Assembly: GCA_030704615.1 (NCBI GenBank)
Contig: CM060731.1
Location: 74,938,756-75,002,755 of the forward strand
Direction: 5' to 3'
Source: Takakia lepidozioides
Taxonomy: Eukaryota > Streptophyta > Takakiopsida > Takakiales > Takakiaceae
Length of the DNA stretch: 64,000 nucleotides
The position numbers and the translations under genes are program-made. Positions 1-11,328 of the stretch are shown here, one piece after another. The notes beneath the pieces are model-generated. The model did not search any database and was not told where the DNA came from. It was given only the letters and a program-made list of their open reading frames with translations. Position 1 is the stretch's first letter. Every line of letters starts with the position of its first letter.

Positions 1-1491
1 ATCTTGCACGAGTTTGAGTTCGAGGTTGTTTACAAGCCTGGGAGACTGCATCTTGTGGCGGATCATTTGTCACGATTGTCAACAGGAGAACCAGCCACAG
101 GAATAGATGATCAATTACCAGATGCGAGTCTCTTTGCAGTGGAGGTGCAGGGAAGTACAGATGACTGGTTAGATTGGCAGTGGCCAATCAGATACTACCT
201 TGTTCATGGTCAGTGCCCACCTAGTTATGGTAAGGAGCAGAGGAAGAGAATCGCTATCAAAGCTTTACCTTATACTATGGTAGGAAGCAGAATGTATAAG
301 TTAAGACCTGATGGAGTACTAAAACGATGCTTGTACCACCATGAAGTAAATAAAGTTTTGGCGGAAGTTCATAAATGAGTGGCTGGAGGTCATTTTGGAG
401 AAGAGACTACCAGTAGAAAGATACTACTCGCAGGATACTGGTGGCCTACTTTGTTCAAAGATGTACACGAGTATTGTCAGAAGTGTGATGAATGTCAGAG
501 GCTAGGACCTTTGCAGAGATCTGGAAGGATGGCCTTGCATCCTACAATGCCTACGGAACCATTTCAGAAATGGGGACTAGACTTTGTTGGACCAATTAAC
601 CCACCATCCAAGAATACACGAAACAGGTACATAATTACAGCCACTGATTATACTACAAAGTGGGTGGAAGCTAAAGCTTTGAGGGACAACACAGCCAAGT
701 CCACAGCAAGGTTCCTGTACGAGAACATACTTACACGATTTGGCTGTCCCTTAGAATTTATCAGTGATCAAGGAAGTCACTTCATGAATGAGACCATTGA
801 GTTGTTGACTAAAGAGTTTATGATTGTGCATAGAAAGAGTACAACATATTACCCACAGGGTAATGGGCAGGCAGAGGCTACCAACAAAATACTATGTACT
901 ATCTTGGCTAAGATAGTCAATGCAAACAGAACGGATTGGGATACAAAGCTGCTGACAGCTTTGTGGTCATACAGGACTTCATATAAAGTCACCACTAAGT
1001 ATACACCATTCCAATTAGTTTATGGTATGGAAGCCTTACTTCCAGTGGAATTCCTGTTACCTACCATGAGAACGGAGTGGGGAAAAAGAATGGAATTGCA
1101 AGACTCCATCAAGGTCAGGAAACATGAATTATACCATGTGGAAGAAGTACGTGCTGATGCAGCTGATAATATGACCAGAATTCAGATGAAGCGAAAGGAA
1201 CAGTTTGATGAAGGCAAGTTAAAGACTTTTAAGTCGGGGGATTTGGTTCTATGGTTGCAGAAGAAAGGAAAGATTCAAGCTTCTAAGCTTAAATCACCAT
1301 GGAAAGGACCTTATGTCATACAAAAGATGTATGATAACAACACCGCCATGTTACAAACCATTAACAAAGAAATGCTGGGAAGAGTCAATGCAAATAAGTT
1401 GAAGGGGTACAGTGGTATCCATGACAAACCCTTGCAGCATGATTTGCATGTTGAACCGCAAGAGCAGTCACAAGTTGCACCAGTGTTATGA
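1..1491 (+). pseudogene. Ty3/gypsy pol fragment: RNase H tail, integrase
   Basis: Only the 3' end of pol is present; the 5' part lies outside the window. The first 25 codons read as the end of a gypsy RNase H domain (VYKPGRLHLVADHLSRL). The zinc-binding HHCC region follows (CQKCDECQR near 480-500). Then comes the DDE integrase core, with Asp in WGLDFVGP, Asp in FISDQGSHF and Glu in GQAEATNK. A C-terminal SPWKGPY module matches the GPY/F motif of Ty3 integrases. No chromodomain is seen after it. One in-frame TGA at 376-378 sits just before the conserved GGHFG, where related elements usually have Gly or another residue; a GGA to TGA change would explain it. Otherwise the frame is open for about 490 codons, so the copy is fairly young. 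Confidence 0.9.
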
Positions 1492-1550
1492 ACGGAGTAT
1501 GGAGCACTTGTCGCTAGGCCCAGCATATATGACCAGGGCGGGCAAAACAA

Positions 1551-1830
1551 ACGTGACACAGCCTATCACAGCCCATCAAGGCAAAGCACAGCCTATCACA
1601 GCCCATCACGACGTGACATAGCCTATCACAGCCCATCAAGGCAAAGCACAGCCTATCACAGCCCATCACAACGTGACACAGCCTATCACAGCCCAGCACG
1701 GCGCAACACAGCCTATCACAACCTACCACAGCGTGTCACAGCCTATCACAGCTTACCACAGTGCATCACAGCCTATCACAGCGTAACACAGTATGACACA
1801 GCCTGTCACAGCTCAACACAGCCTACTAAA
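1551..1830. repeat. Minisatellite, 10-bp motif in about 60-bp higher-order units
   Basis: The stretch between gypsy pol and the polypurine tract is built from a basic 10-mer of the type CACAGCCTAT, organised in near-perfect 60-bp blocks (successive blocks start near 1552, 1612, 1672 and 1732). Any reading frame through it is a repeat artefact. The same basic 10-mer appears inside the downstream LTR. Confidence 0.85.
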
Positions 1831-2308
1831 GTTACACGATCCATAGAATCAGTGACAAGTGGACGCATAATAACTTCAGGAAAATGGCTGACGGAAGAGA
1901 AAACGGAAATTACTTTAAAAATAGACACGTGGAGGTCAGGGCGCGACACACAGCCGAGAAGGAAGTGCAAGAACAGGTGTCAAAAAGAAAGAGGACAAGA
2001 ACGGCCGTCAAAAGGGATGAAAGGCGGGCCCATTAATGAATACGGAAAAAGGGAAACGGAACGAACGGCAAGTACAGAAAAGCGGAATTCTTGTCACATG
2101 TGTGATCCTAGTGGACTATCCAACAGGGAAAGTCCACTAAAGAAAATAAAATCTAAAATCCAGTCACAGCGGATACAGCCAATAGAAAACCAGAGACAGA
2201 CCTCGGGCTCGTACACACAGTCCACCACGAAACTCTCAACGTCAAAAAGGTGCTCACTCACAAAGGTTTGCTAGTCGAAATCAGTAAACCGTGAGGACAA
2301 GGCTTTTT
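1831..2308 (+). other. Gypsy spacer between pol and polypurine tract
   Basis: This region is purine-rich and has only short open frames with no recognisable domain. It sits between the minisatellite and the polypurine tract, where Ty3/gypsy elements often carry non-coding or lineage-specific sequence. No env-like protein is seen. Confidence 0.4.
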
Positions 2309-2325
2309 GAGGGGGGAAGGGGTAA
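2309..2325 (+). other. Polypurine tract of gypsy element
   Basis: GAGGGGGGAAGGGGTAA lies immediately before a TGTTAG start, the usual PPT/3' LTR junction and plus-strand priming site. Confidence 0.75.
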
Positions 2326-3393
2326 TGTTAGAGGACTGTCGGGGACTTAGACACTTATACGGGATCTGTAGGGTACCCTTAATTTTTGCACAGATTGAGA
2401 CCAACACTGAGACCAACAGGAGCCTTAGGGGTGACAGCAGCGCACTGTAGGGGGGGTTACACAGCCCGGCACAGCCACACAGCCAGTCACAGCCCGTCAC
2501 AGTCGTCACAGCCGACACGGCCAACACAGCCCGTCACAGTCGTCACAGCCGACACAGCCAACACAGCCCGTCACAGTCGTCACAGCCGACACAGCCGTCA
2601 CAGCCGACACAGCCAAACATAGTCGCACAGCCAGTCACAGCCCGTCACAGTTTCACACAGCCAGTCACAGCTTGACACAGCTGTCACGATCATAGGGAAC
2701 GAAGAATAGGACAGGGAACGACTGTGGGGAACAACACCTGCGAAGGGAACATGTTAGTTCACAGACGACGGTTAGTGAGGGAAACGGTTAGAACCACGGA
2801 TAGGAAGATAAAGGGAAGAAACGGGGAATTAAGGGAGATCATTCGGAGAAGGACTTCTTGGTCATGAAGGAGAGGGGATCGGGCAGAGATGAAGAACGGA
2901 AGTGAAGATAGAGAGATGATGAGTAGATGCTTGATATATGCAAGGCTGTAATGATATTGTAGAGCAGATTAGAGACACAATGGCTTCGGCCTGATACCTG
3001 ATAAATCATAATCGGATACTTTTACGATACAATCACACTGTGTAGAGAGATCTGAGTGAAGCTATGAAATGAATGGATGAGCTGATGGAATCCAATAGAT
3101 TGATAAAGCAAACTGATACTTAATTATCAATGGTAAGATAGCTAACATGAATACCAAAAGGGAAACAACTAGGAAACACCCCCATGATACACTAGCTGTA
3201 GGTCATGACTGATTGTTCTGCGCGGGCTGAGTACTTAGAGATTTCCAACTCTTCTATCTTGGAGTTTCCGCCTCGAATAGCGAAGGGATGGGTGAGTAAA
3301 AGCCGCGCGACACCAGCAACCTAAGCTTGCAGAGACAATAAACACTCAACACTCACACTGACCATCAACCTAAACTTAATTCCAAGCATTACA
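2326..3393 (+). repeat. 3' LTR of gypsy element (right edge approximate)
   Basis: The LTR begins TGTTAGAGGAC directly after the PPT. It contains an internal minisatellite and a polyadenylation-type AATAAA at 3337-3342, and it appears to end at ...CATTACA. The right edge is inferred because the 5' LTR is outside the window and cannot be compared. The end repeats are imperfect (TGTTA against TTACA). Confidence 0.6.
2455..2690. repeat. Minisatellite inside the LTR (CACAGCC-type 10-mer)
   Basis: This is a run of CACAGCCNGT-like decamers (CACAGCCGTC, CACAGCCGAC, CACAGCCAAC) with irregular higher-order order. It shares its core with the minisatellite at 1551-1830 in the same element. Confidence 0.8.
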
Positions 3394-4199
3394 GACCAGC
3401 CATGACACAAACACTAACCCCTTCACTCCAATTGTTCTTCATGTGTTTTGCTCACAAACTAGTTTACCAGTTAGGGCCTTCTTGCTCACATCTTCAAAGA
3501 ATACAAGCACTGCAAACACATGTTGCTGGCTATCAAGGTTCAAGTCACACCCTTCCAATGGAAATGACACCAGAAACAAAATGAAGCCAACCAACTCCCT
3601 AAACTCATTTCCTAACATTGTTAACCATGCTAAGCACCACATCTGAAATAAGCATGTCTCAGATTGATTTAGATATGTACCTTGTCACGAGTGGTGCATG
3701 TAGCTTCCCTGTACCCACAGTAAACCCTGACTATTGTTACAATTTGCACAAAAACTTGTCAAGTAACTTTCATACCTACTCTTACCCAGGCAAGTCTTTT
3801 TTCACTAGAACGGGAACGGTTCCCTTCGTCCTAAAGCAACAGAGCTACTTCTCAGATTACAAAAGTATTTAACATTTATAGTGTGTTTGCCTTACCAGGA
3901 AGTGATGCAGGCCACAGTCTCTACAAGTGTCAGAATATGAAATCCTTGAGGTACACATGCCCTGTAGGCTTGGCTCATAGGTCCCAATGGAAGTCCTAGG
4001 AGCACAATCCATAACAGTTTAAGTCACAGTGGACAGGGTCATATTTCCTATCGAAGTTTCCCACTCGAGTCCTTGCACATTGGCAAAGCTGCCCTGTGCT
4101 CAGCCTTCAATATGCAATAGTTCATGGCCAAAGGTGTTTGAGTAGGGCAGTATAATTGCTAGGGTCTTACCACACAACCGGCAAAGGGGACCTGAAAGT
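3394..4199. other. Intergenic, no feature recognised
   Basis: Short frames occur on both strands (for example 3439-3642 minus) but none has a recognisable domain. The sequence separates the gypsy LTR from the PPR remnant. Confidence 0.4.
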
Positions 4200-5095
4200 T
4201 AGAAATCAGTGGACTCAAGCCATATTGTCAAACACTCCATTTTGCATCCTGGATACCCCCACATTTGGCATACGTGTCCACAAGGGCATTTTCAAGAATT
4301 ATACTTGGTACAATCCCAACTTTCCAGATGTTAGCATAGACCTCTTTGTCCTTTTCTACGGCTGCTATGCATTGCGAAGGCAAACAAATGTTACCTAGTT
4401 GGGCTTTATCCCTTTCAGCATCATTTGCTCATAGGTCTCCAAAGACCACATCCACTGCCTCAATCTTTGAGGTTTCCACCATAGTCAACGTTTCAACAAG
4501 AGGGAGGGCATCGGCCTCCCCTAGATGATCCAAACAAAGCTCAAGAATCCGAGTGTCTTTGCTGGCTTCTTGTACTCTCACCTGCACATCTCAGAGACAC
4601 AATCTTAGCTCTTAGCTCTGTTAATGAAGACTACACTTGGGACATTGGTAGCCTAAATCAGCTTTGTATTAACACCTTCAGCTGAGGGGCCATAAGCAAG
4701 TACAAGGCAAGCAACAGAAAACAGTAGTGCCTCCAACAGCGTATATTCTTGTGTCTTACACTATCACAATCTGAGTTGTAAACCACAACTTACCATCCCA
4801 CAACCATGTTTGGCATATCCTGCAATCAGTGCACTCCACGACACCACATCTTGTTTAGCCATATTGTCAAAGACTCCCTTTGCATCCTGGATACTCCCAC
4901 ATCTGGCATATATGTCTACTCGGGCATTTTCCAGAATAATATTTGGTACAATCCTAGCTTTCCTGATGTCAGCACATAGACTTCTTTGCCCCTTTCAGCA
5001 CCATTTGCTCATAGGTCTCCAAGCCTTCATCCCACAACCATGCGGCATATCCTGCAATCATTGCACTCCATGATACCACAACTTGCGGTAGAAGA
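4200..5095 (-). pseudogene. PPR (PLS-type) protein pseudogene
   Basis: Read on the minus strand in shifting frames, this stretch gives classic plant pentatricopeptide signatures: VVSWSAMIAGYA near 5085, NARVDIYARCGSIQDAK near 4900, VFDNMAKQDVVSWSALIAG near 4850, LETYEQMMLKGIKPN near 4420 and ALVDTYAKCGGIQDAK near 4270. These are P, L and S motifs of a PLS-class PPR protein, a family that binds organellar RNA. The order of motifs is colinear, but frameshifts and stops separate them, and a GTAAGT follows KHGCGM near 4795. No DYW domain was found. It is a decayed gene or a retrocopied fragment. Confidence 0.8.
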
Positions 5096-6225
5096 CCTTA
5101 GTTCAAAACATAAGAGAAATAGAGACATACCCTTTGAGTTGGGATCATGCCGCTCGTAGCCCACCACCTTGCACACCTGCTGTTGTTGCAATGTCTGAGC
5201 TCAGTAAGCATAAGCTTAAGCTCGCTTAAGTAACTCTACTTCTCCTCATAATGCATCCTCAGAGCAGCAGGATAGGAGCAAGAATCTCAAGGATCTGCAC
5301 AGGGGCCTGTCCATAGCACTGCAACCATAAGTTCACTTGTTGGAATACTTGTGATTGTAGATAATAAAGCAATGTTTGATTGTTTAGGGGACCCAGAGAT
5401 GCAAGACACACAAGATTACTGAGAGGTTCTCCTACTACTTTAGGCTTGATTCTTCAATTGTAGACAAAGTTCATGACTAGTTAGCATTTTCCAGCGAACT
5501 CATTGAGTAGATAATTTTTTTGAGAGTCAACTAGACCTAGTGAAGCAGCACATTGAACCACTAAGTATACTGGACATACTGCTAAATCTCCTCTAGTAAA
5601 ATTCCGAAGGGTTGTCCAAGTCTTCCACTTGGAAGGGAAGTCCAACTTAGAAGCCCTTATAAGCTTGGACAAGTTAAGTTTTGGAAATGATAAGATAACA
5701 CACCTCACAGATATATAGTGACTATGCACCATACCACCAACCTAACAGATTGGAAAAATCTCATAGTATAGTCAGATCAGAGGCAACCCCCTCTTATGGT
5801 TATTCTTTCCTAAAGTCCTCTCATAGGTAATGGCACTCCATAAGTAGCATGTCCGAGGGAATACGACCAACCTACTTGGCTACCATTATGTAAGGGAGTC
5901 AAAAGTGTAGACCACTTGAGCCAAAATTCACCTAAGTGTCTGTGTAGGAAGGGGCTGTCAAAATTTTCAACACGGCTGAAGCCAACATCACTGGTTCCTT
6001 GGGAAGATAGCACATAGAAGACACCTTAAAGTCTCTTCTTCCTAGAAAATGTGACAGTAGCCATTCTTTTGCTATTTCTCCCTAGTTCATGTAGTGCAAA
6101 GGCAGCAGCTCATTTGCCAGCATTGAACATTTAGGGTAAACCATTTGCATCCTCTTCTATACATGACATGATGAAAAAGCTTCTCATCAAAGCCCTCGAG
6201 ACATTTTGGAAACATTGGTTCGAAA
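5096..6225. other. Unassigned region with short minus-strand open frames
   Basis: Open frames at 5481-5732, 5810-6013 and 6087-6296 (all minus) lack recognisable domains. They lie in a row next to the frame at 6226-6663 and could be remnants of one gene, but I cannot show that. Confidence 0.25.
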
Positions 6226-6663
6226 CTACAAAAACCTAAATTGCTTCGAGGAACAAAGCCTAGGCTCACTTTGAGAATCCACGTATTGATCGACATCAGA
6301 CTTGAGGGCGCTCAGCTGACCTTCCGACGCAACTTTGATCTTGTCATCATTGATAGTTATCAAAACTTTGGCCTGGAATGCAATTGGGTTGCAAAATACC
6401 TCAAAGAAAACACCATCATCTCCTGTCTGCCGGTACTCCATTGTGTCCCGTTTCCGTGGCCTCGTGGCCTTCTCCTGCTCTTCAAATGTCGTCAGGAGGC
6501 CGACAATGGCAAAGCTTAGACCCTTGGCTGCGTCTACCGAGAATGGCAGAGTGAGTAACGTCTCCCCGATTTGGAAGGTGATGGGGGATTTCGCTGCGAG
6601 AATGAAGTAGATTCTTCCGATCAAAATTGCGGAAGGCCGAACAAAATCCAAGCCTAAGACCAA
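6226..6663 (-). CDS. Hypothetical protein, 145 aa, unrecognised
   Basis: This is an uninterrupted frame with ordinary plant-like composition, an N-terminal hydrophobic stretch (SAILIGRIYFILAA) and a basic patch (KATRPRKRD). I do not recognise the family. The AT-rich stretch at 6890-6945 could be its promoter, but no convincing TATA box placement was found. It could be a chance frame or one exon of a larger decayed gene. Confidence 0.3.
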   Translation of the reverse strand: MVLGLDFVRPSAILIGRIYFILAAKSPITFQIGETLLTLPFSVDAAKGLSFAIVGLLTTFEEQEKATRPRKRDTMEYRQTGDDGVFFEVFCNPIAFQAKVLITINDDKIKVASEGQLSALKSDVDQYVDSQSEPRLCSSKQFRFL

Positions 6664-6889
6664 CTAAGAAAAACACAACTACCTTAGAATCCACCGAAAA
6701 CTTTGGATCAATTGCACTGTCCCGGGGCCTCACTTCCCTGCTCACAAGTCTCTAGAAACAAATTCAAATCTGTCAATAAATACCATGGCTCCATTCGTAG
6801 TACTCACTGTCGATTTATTTCCCCTGTCCCATTCCTGGACGGGCAGCAGGAATAGTTGTATATTCAGCTTATACTCTCGTATGTGTATG

Positions 6890-6945
6890 TATATACGATG
6901 AATATATATATACATATATTATATACATTATATACAAAAATCCGT
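6890..6945. repeat. TA-rich simple sequence
   Basis: Alternating TA/ATA runs such as TATATATATACATATATTA lie just left of the palindrome cluster. Confidence 0.6.
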
Positions 6946-6960
6946 AAAAATTTATAGTTT

Positions 6961-7075
6961 GCAATTCAATTGAATTGTGAGTTGACAATTCAATTGAATC
7001 GTGTGTACCGACAATTCAATTGAATTGCAAATTAGGGTTCTTTTCAAGCTGGTTTTTGCAATTCAATTGAATTGC
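6961..7075. repeat. Cluster of four CAATTCAATTGAATTG palindromes
   Basis: The 16-bp perfect palindrome CAATTCAATTGAATTG occurs at 6962-6977, 7012-7027 and 7059-7074. A copy with one mismatch lies at 6986-7001. The last copy extends to an 18-bp perfect palindrome with its flanking G and C. Spacing is irregular (24, 26 and 47 bp between starts), so this is not a simple tandem repeat. It lies about 150 bp beyond the P450 stop codon. Confidence 0.85.
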
Positions 7076-7230
7076 TTGCGCATTTTTAGGGGGGGTGATC
7101 AAGTGAATTGCGATGTATTTCACATCAAGGCCTATTTGGAATTCCCTACACTTGCACATGGTATATACAAGCCAAGGTGTGAGGTAGGTAGCAGTCGGAC
7201 TGGATGATGGGTGGTAGACTAGCTAATAAC

Positions 7231-10066
7231 TCAGCTCGTGTGTCGATCGAGCTTCCTGACAAGAAGCTGCACTCCACATTCGGGCATAAGGGCTTGTCCT
7301 ATGCCAGGCGCATGGCGGTACCCCGGTGACAGAGAGAAGCTGAAGCTCTGCAGCAGCATGCAGAGAAGAACCTTGGCCTCCATCAATGCGAAGTTCTTTC
7401 CCAAGCAGATGCGGCTCCCGCCACCAAAAGGCAGGAAGGCGTCTGTGCGCGCCATTGACTCCCAACGATCAGGTTTGAAATTAGTGGCATCTTTTCCCCA
7501 AAGCTCCTGGCTCTGATGAATGAGAGCAATAGGAATCACTATGGTTGTACCAAGAATTACGGATATGTCTCCCAGCTCATGTGCCTCAATGCAGTCTCTT
7601 TCAATTGCTCCGGCAGGCGGGTAAAGCCGCAATGTCTCATTTAGTATCATCGCCACCTGGGTGCCATCACGATAGTCAATTCTAAGTAGATGCATATTAA
7701 ACATAAACCACTTCTCTTGGTACTAACAATAAGTAGTATGTGAGACCCTGTCACTTCATCTCAACCTAAAAACAGCTCTCAGCAGGCATTGTATGTAATG
7801 AAGGTGTACACTTGCCCGGTTTACAGTCCATGGAACGGTTCAACATTGAGCTGAGAAGCCTTTTATGAGATTGGAAAAGCATGCTGTTTACTTAAAGCGG
7901 CAAAGCAAAGCTTACTAACCGATTTGAGGTTAGCAGTGTTTTCAGCATCAGGTGGGGCATCCCCCAAGACCTCCTCCACCTCTGAACGCGCCCGATGCTG
8001 CCACTCGGGATGCAATGACAGCATCGTTAGTGTCCAAGTCAAAAGAATTGAAGTGGTTATGTTTCCAGCAGCAAAAATGGTTTTGCATTCATGCAGGAGC
8101 TGGGTTCTGTTCATGGTGGCACTGCCTGCCTGCATCGCCTCCATCATTATTCCCAACAAGTCGTTGCCGTACATACTCTCGCGTGGCGACTTGGTGTGTT
8201 GAATACCTTTGCTGGCCTCAAGGCGTGCATCCACAATCTCTTCCAGTATAGAGTTTATGACCTTTTGGTATCTCCAAGCTTTCCGATTGCTGGCGATTGG
8301 AAGGAACCTGCATTGAAATGCACAATTTTTTCACACATCCAATTGAAGTGGCATCTTGACCAACGTAACGTTGAGAACCAACAAATTCTCAAAGTCGAGG
8401 CAGTCAGTAAGATTGTGGACATAGGTCTTAAACCTCAGCAACGCTCCGTGAAATGAGAGATTGATCTAACCTTGATCTCAATAAAAGCTCTGGAGTCCTT
8501 GTTATGTGCATGTGACAGTGAGAAAACGGCTGTAATTAACATTCATGAATAGTGCACCTGGAATATATGAGACAGGCTAGAGAGAAATGAAATTAAGCGC
8601 ACCTGAAGCCAGGTAGGAGGCGGCCATATGCAAACGCTCTGTCACTGGTTGTAGTAGACAATGCTTTCATAGCCTCAGCGGCCATGCCTCCTTTGCTGAC
8701 TTGGTCATTTTCTCCAGCCCTCACTCTTGTCGAGCCAAAAGTGGCCCTGACAACTATGTCCACCGTTGTTCTGGGAATGTCCAAGTCAATAGTGATCTCT
8801 GCGCACTTCCCATCCAAGGTGTTGCTAATTTGAGTCTGCCATTTTTGGACTAGCTCCTCCCCACAGACCACAATATGATGAAAGACACGGTCCTGCGTGT
8901 ATTTTGGGTGATCAGTGCACTGGTCGACAAATCTGAAATTGACACATATGAGACAGCGTGCAAGCTTATAACCCTGCATCACTACATTTATAAGATGTAC
9001 ATCTAGAGATATGTACAGATCTTAATTACATTGCTCTTCAATGTGGATTTATGACGTATGGCTTATGTATACACTAGCAAGCATTATCGTGCAGAGGAGG
9101 GCAGGACTGATTGACAGAGAGCAACAATTGTCAGTCTACAATTGTCTCACACACTGAAATAGTGAGGATGAAATTACTTGCAGTCTCTTTACAGCACAGC
9201 GGCCAGATTTAGCCTGCAATCCTGTCCAAAACATGTCCTCGTTAAGCAGGAGTGAGTTTAGTACCTTCAGGTAGTTCAGACGGAAAGAAGGGCTGATAAT
9301 TCTGTGCTGTTCCTTCCAAAACGAACCTTCAGACATGAGAAGGCCCTTCCCCACCAAAGGGCCAATCGCCTCGTTACTCAGCACAGATTTGTTGTAGCAT
9401 GAACTTTTCGACAACAAGACTTGTTTCACCAGGATTGGATCCGTGACCTCAATCCGTGTTGACGATCCCACTTCATGAATTGAGACATTGCCTGTATTCA
9501 AGACCAGATATCCAAAACATTTAACAACTAGGGCATCTGTGATTGTGTAGACCAGCTTTAGGATCTCGTTTAATGTGGTTTATGAACATAGTCCTGATAA
9601 GGCTCACTACATATAATACTGCAAAGAAAGATAATCGGTTCACGTACGTACTTTTCATTACATCTGAATAGAAATTTAGCAACTGTTTCATATATCCCAA
9701 TTCAATTAATGCCCATGCTCCGGGCATGCTCCCAGATCATAAAGTACCTTGACATTCTAGTAATCTGCGAGATACATGTGTACAGAAAACATGGATTATA
9801 CCATACTCCCTGGCAAAGGCGACCAGGAATGGAATCGTTCGAGTGGAGGTGGGATCTGTAAACTGGAGACTGCGTGGGATGGAACTCCGGAGCTGGTGAA
9901 TCTCTGGAAGATTCCCGATGAAGGGCCTGAAAACTGGCCCACGAATGCCTTGCTTCTCGTAGAATCTGCGTCTACTGTAAGGTGTCCACCATCGCCAAAA
10001 CAGTATAGTGGCTACCCAATATACACACAACGCTGCGCACAATGCTGGAATCCCCCAATTTGTCAT
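7231..10066 (-). CDS. Cytochrome P450, clan 72, five exons, 543 aa
   Basis: A haem-thiolate monooxygenase anchored in the ER membrane. Exons: 10066-9802, 9527-9265, 8892-8603, 8307-7920, 7656-7231. All junctions are GT/AG, phases agree, and they sum to 544 codons with the stop. The N-terminus has a membrane helix then WRWWTPYSRR. Seen in order: the C-helix W of FWKEQHRIISPSF, the clan 72 PGFRFLPIASNRK, the I-helix AAGNITTS, ExxR as ETLR, FKPDRW, and the haem loop FGGGSRICLG with the Cys ligand. Organisation and motifs fit clan 72 (CYP72/709/714/734/735 type); I cannot name the family or substrate. The I-helix acid (usually D/E before TT) is Ile. No frameshift or stop is seen, so the gene looks functional. 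The exon 3 acceptor was chosen by alignment and phase. Confidence 0.88.
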
Positions 10067-10203
10067 CTAGCCAATATTGGTCGATCTGGGCGCCCTCTTT
10101 CATGCACCAGACCTCAGTGTCGATGGAGAGTCGATAGTGTGTGTACTACGTGTGGCGGTGCTAGAATTCCTCCTCTGTTGTGCGTCTAACAATCGTGCTG
10201 GCT

Positions 10204-10211
10204 CTTATATA
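10204..10211 (-). promoter_or_regulatory. TATA box of the P450 gene
   Basis: TATATAAG on the minus strand lies about 140 bp upstream of the P450 start codon. A start site about 30 bp downstream of it would give a 5' UTR of roughly 110 nt. Confidence 0.55.
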
Positions 10212-10588
10212 CACACAGTTTTCAGCCGCCACGAAGGGGCTTTCTAATCCTCATGTGTTACACTCACTTCGGATTCCTTGGAACACAAGCTGTCGTGTTG
10301 TTGTCGGGAAGTTTCTCTGCAATGATTCGTGAAGATCCCGCGCAACTCTCCCTGCACTCAATCGGCAGCTTCTTTTTTCTTTTTTCTTTCTTAGTAAACA
10401 AGCCTCAAACGGCAATTGGCTCTTTTGCTTTACTTTGGCACAACATAAGACTAGGGAGCATGACTCAGCACAACACACCAATCAGCGCCTTGACATGGTG
10501 TAAGGTACTTTGACCACATTTTCTCCATTGACTTGCATGTCAGGAGAGCCAATAAACACCCCCAAGAGACCGCCAGGGCAAAGGCCTC
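10212..10588. other. P450 upstream region, no gene seen
   Basis: No coding feature is visible. A T-rich tract lies at 10370-10392. This is presumably part of the P450 promoter and ends at the piggyBac-type element. Confidence 0.4.
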
Positions 10589-11248
10589 TTAACCCTTAAA
10601 CGCCCAGTAGCCAGTTTCGGGCTTTTGGGTTTAGAAAAATCTGAATAACTTTTTGCATTCTCCATGGAGTTGTGTGAAAAAAAAATATAGTGTTCTTGGT
10701 CACCTGGCACACCAAGATTCATTGCCCGATTGCCTCGGATCTGCCAAGTTGCAAAGAGGTCTCATCACGCAAGAGGGGGTCACGATTTGATAAAGGTAAT
10801 TCTCGTTGTTTCATTCTTCACACGTGTTGTGTGAGAGGGAGAGAAACATGGGATTTTTTCCAGGTTTGACCAAGTGGCATCATCACATGCATTGGCCAAA
10901 TTGGATACTTTTTGGCTTGTTGGATGAGGGATCTCAAGGGGATGAAACCATGCTAATTTCGCCTCAATCCCATTTGATCCCATCACTCAAATCTTTAAAA
11001 AATTACCAAAAATGGATATGTTTCTCAAAAGGGCCCCAATAATGGAACCCACATTCAAACGGTGGCATTTTGTGAATCTGGGGCTGATTGGCCTCAAATT
11101 CGGCAGTGGATGCAGGAGGAAGGTACGCACCTAATGTGCGGTCAAGTTCTTTAAAAAGTTAATTTTCTGAAAGTTACACCTTTTTTTCACTTAAGGGGTC
11201 ATGTTTTCTGAAAAAGTCAAACTATGGCACTGGGCGTTTAAGGGTTAA
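10589..11248. mobile_element. Non-autonomous piggyBac-type element, TTAA target duplication
   Basis: The left end reads TTAACCCTTAAACGCCCAGT (10589-10608). The right end (11229-11248) is its exact reverse complement. This is a TTAA duplication on each side of a 652-bp element with perfect 16-bp terminal inverted repeats beginning CCCTT. TTAA targets with CCY-type termini are the hallmark of the piggyBac superfamily. The interior carries no transposase frame, so it would depend on an enzyme in trans. The perfect termini suggest a recent insertion, about 380 bp upstream of the P450 TATA box. Confidence 0.82.
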
Positions 11249-11328
11249 TGTTAGAGAAGGAAAAATAACCTATGTTCAAGGCTCCAGTGAAGGGGAAGTG
11301 TAAGATATACCACACCCAATAACAAGGT

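Noticed and set aside
1514-1729. Cysteine-rich repeat peptide frame on the minus strand
   Set aside because: It is a reading of the 60-bp minisatellite; the GCDRLCHVVM repeat follows the DNA period.
3439-3642. Continuation of the PPR pseudogene to 3.4 kb
   Set aside because: The minus frame there shows no PPR motif.
9180-9501. P450 second exon extending to 9178
   Set aside because: Extending past 9265 breaks phase with the next exon and adds residues absent from clan 72 proteins; the donor at 9265 gives NYLK joined to DRVFHH, which aligns well.
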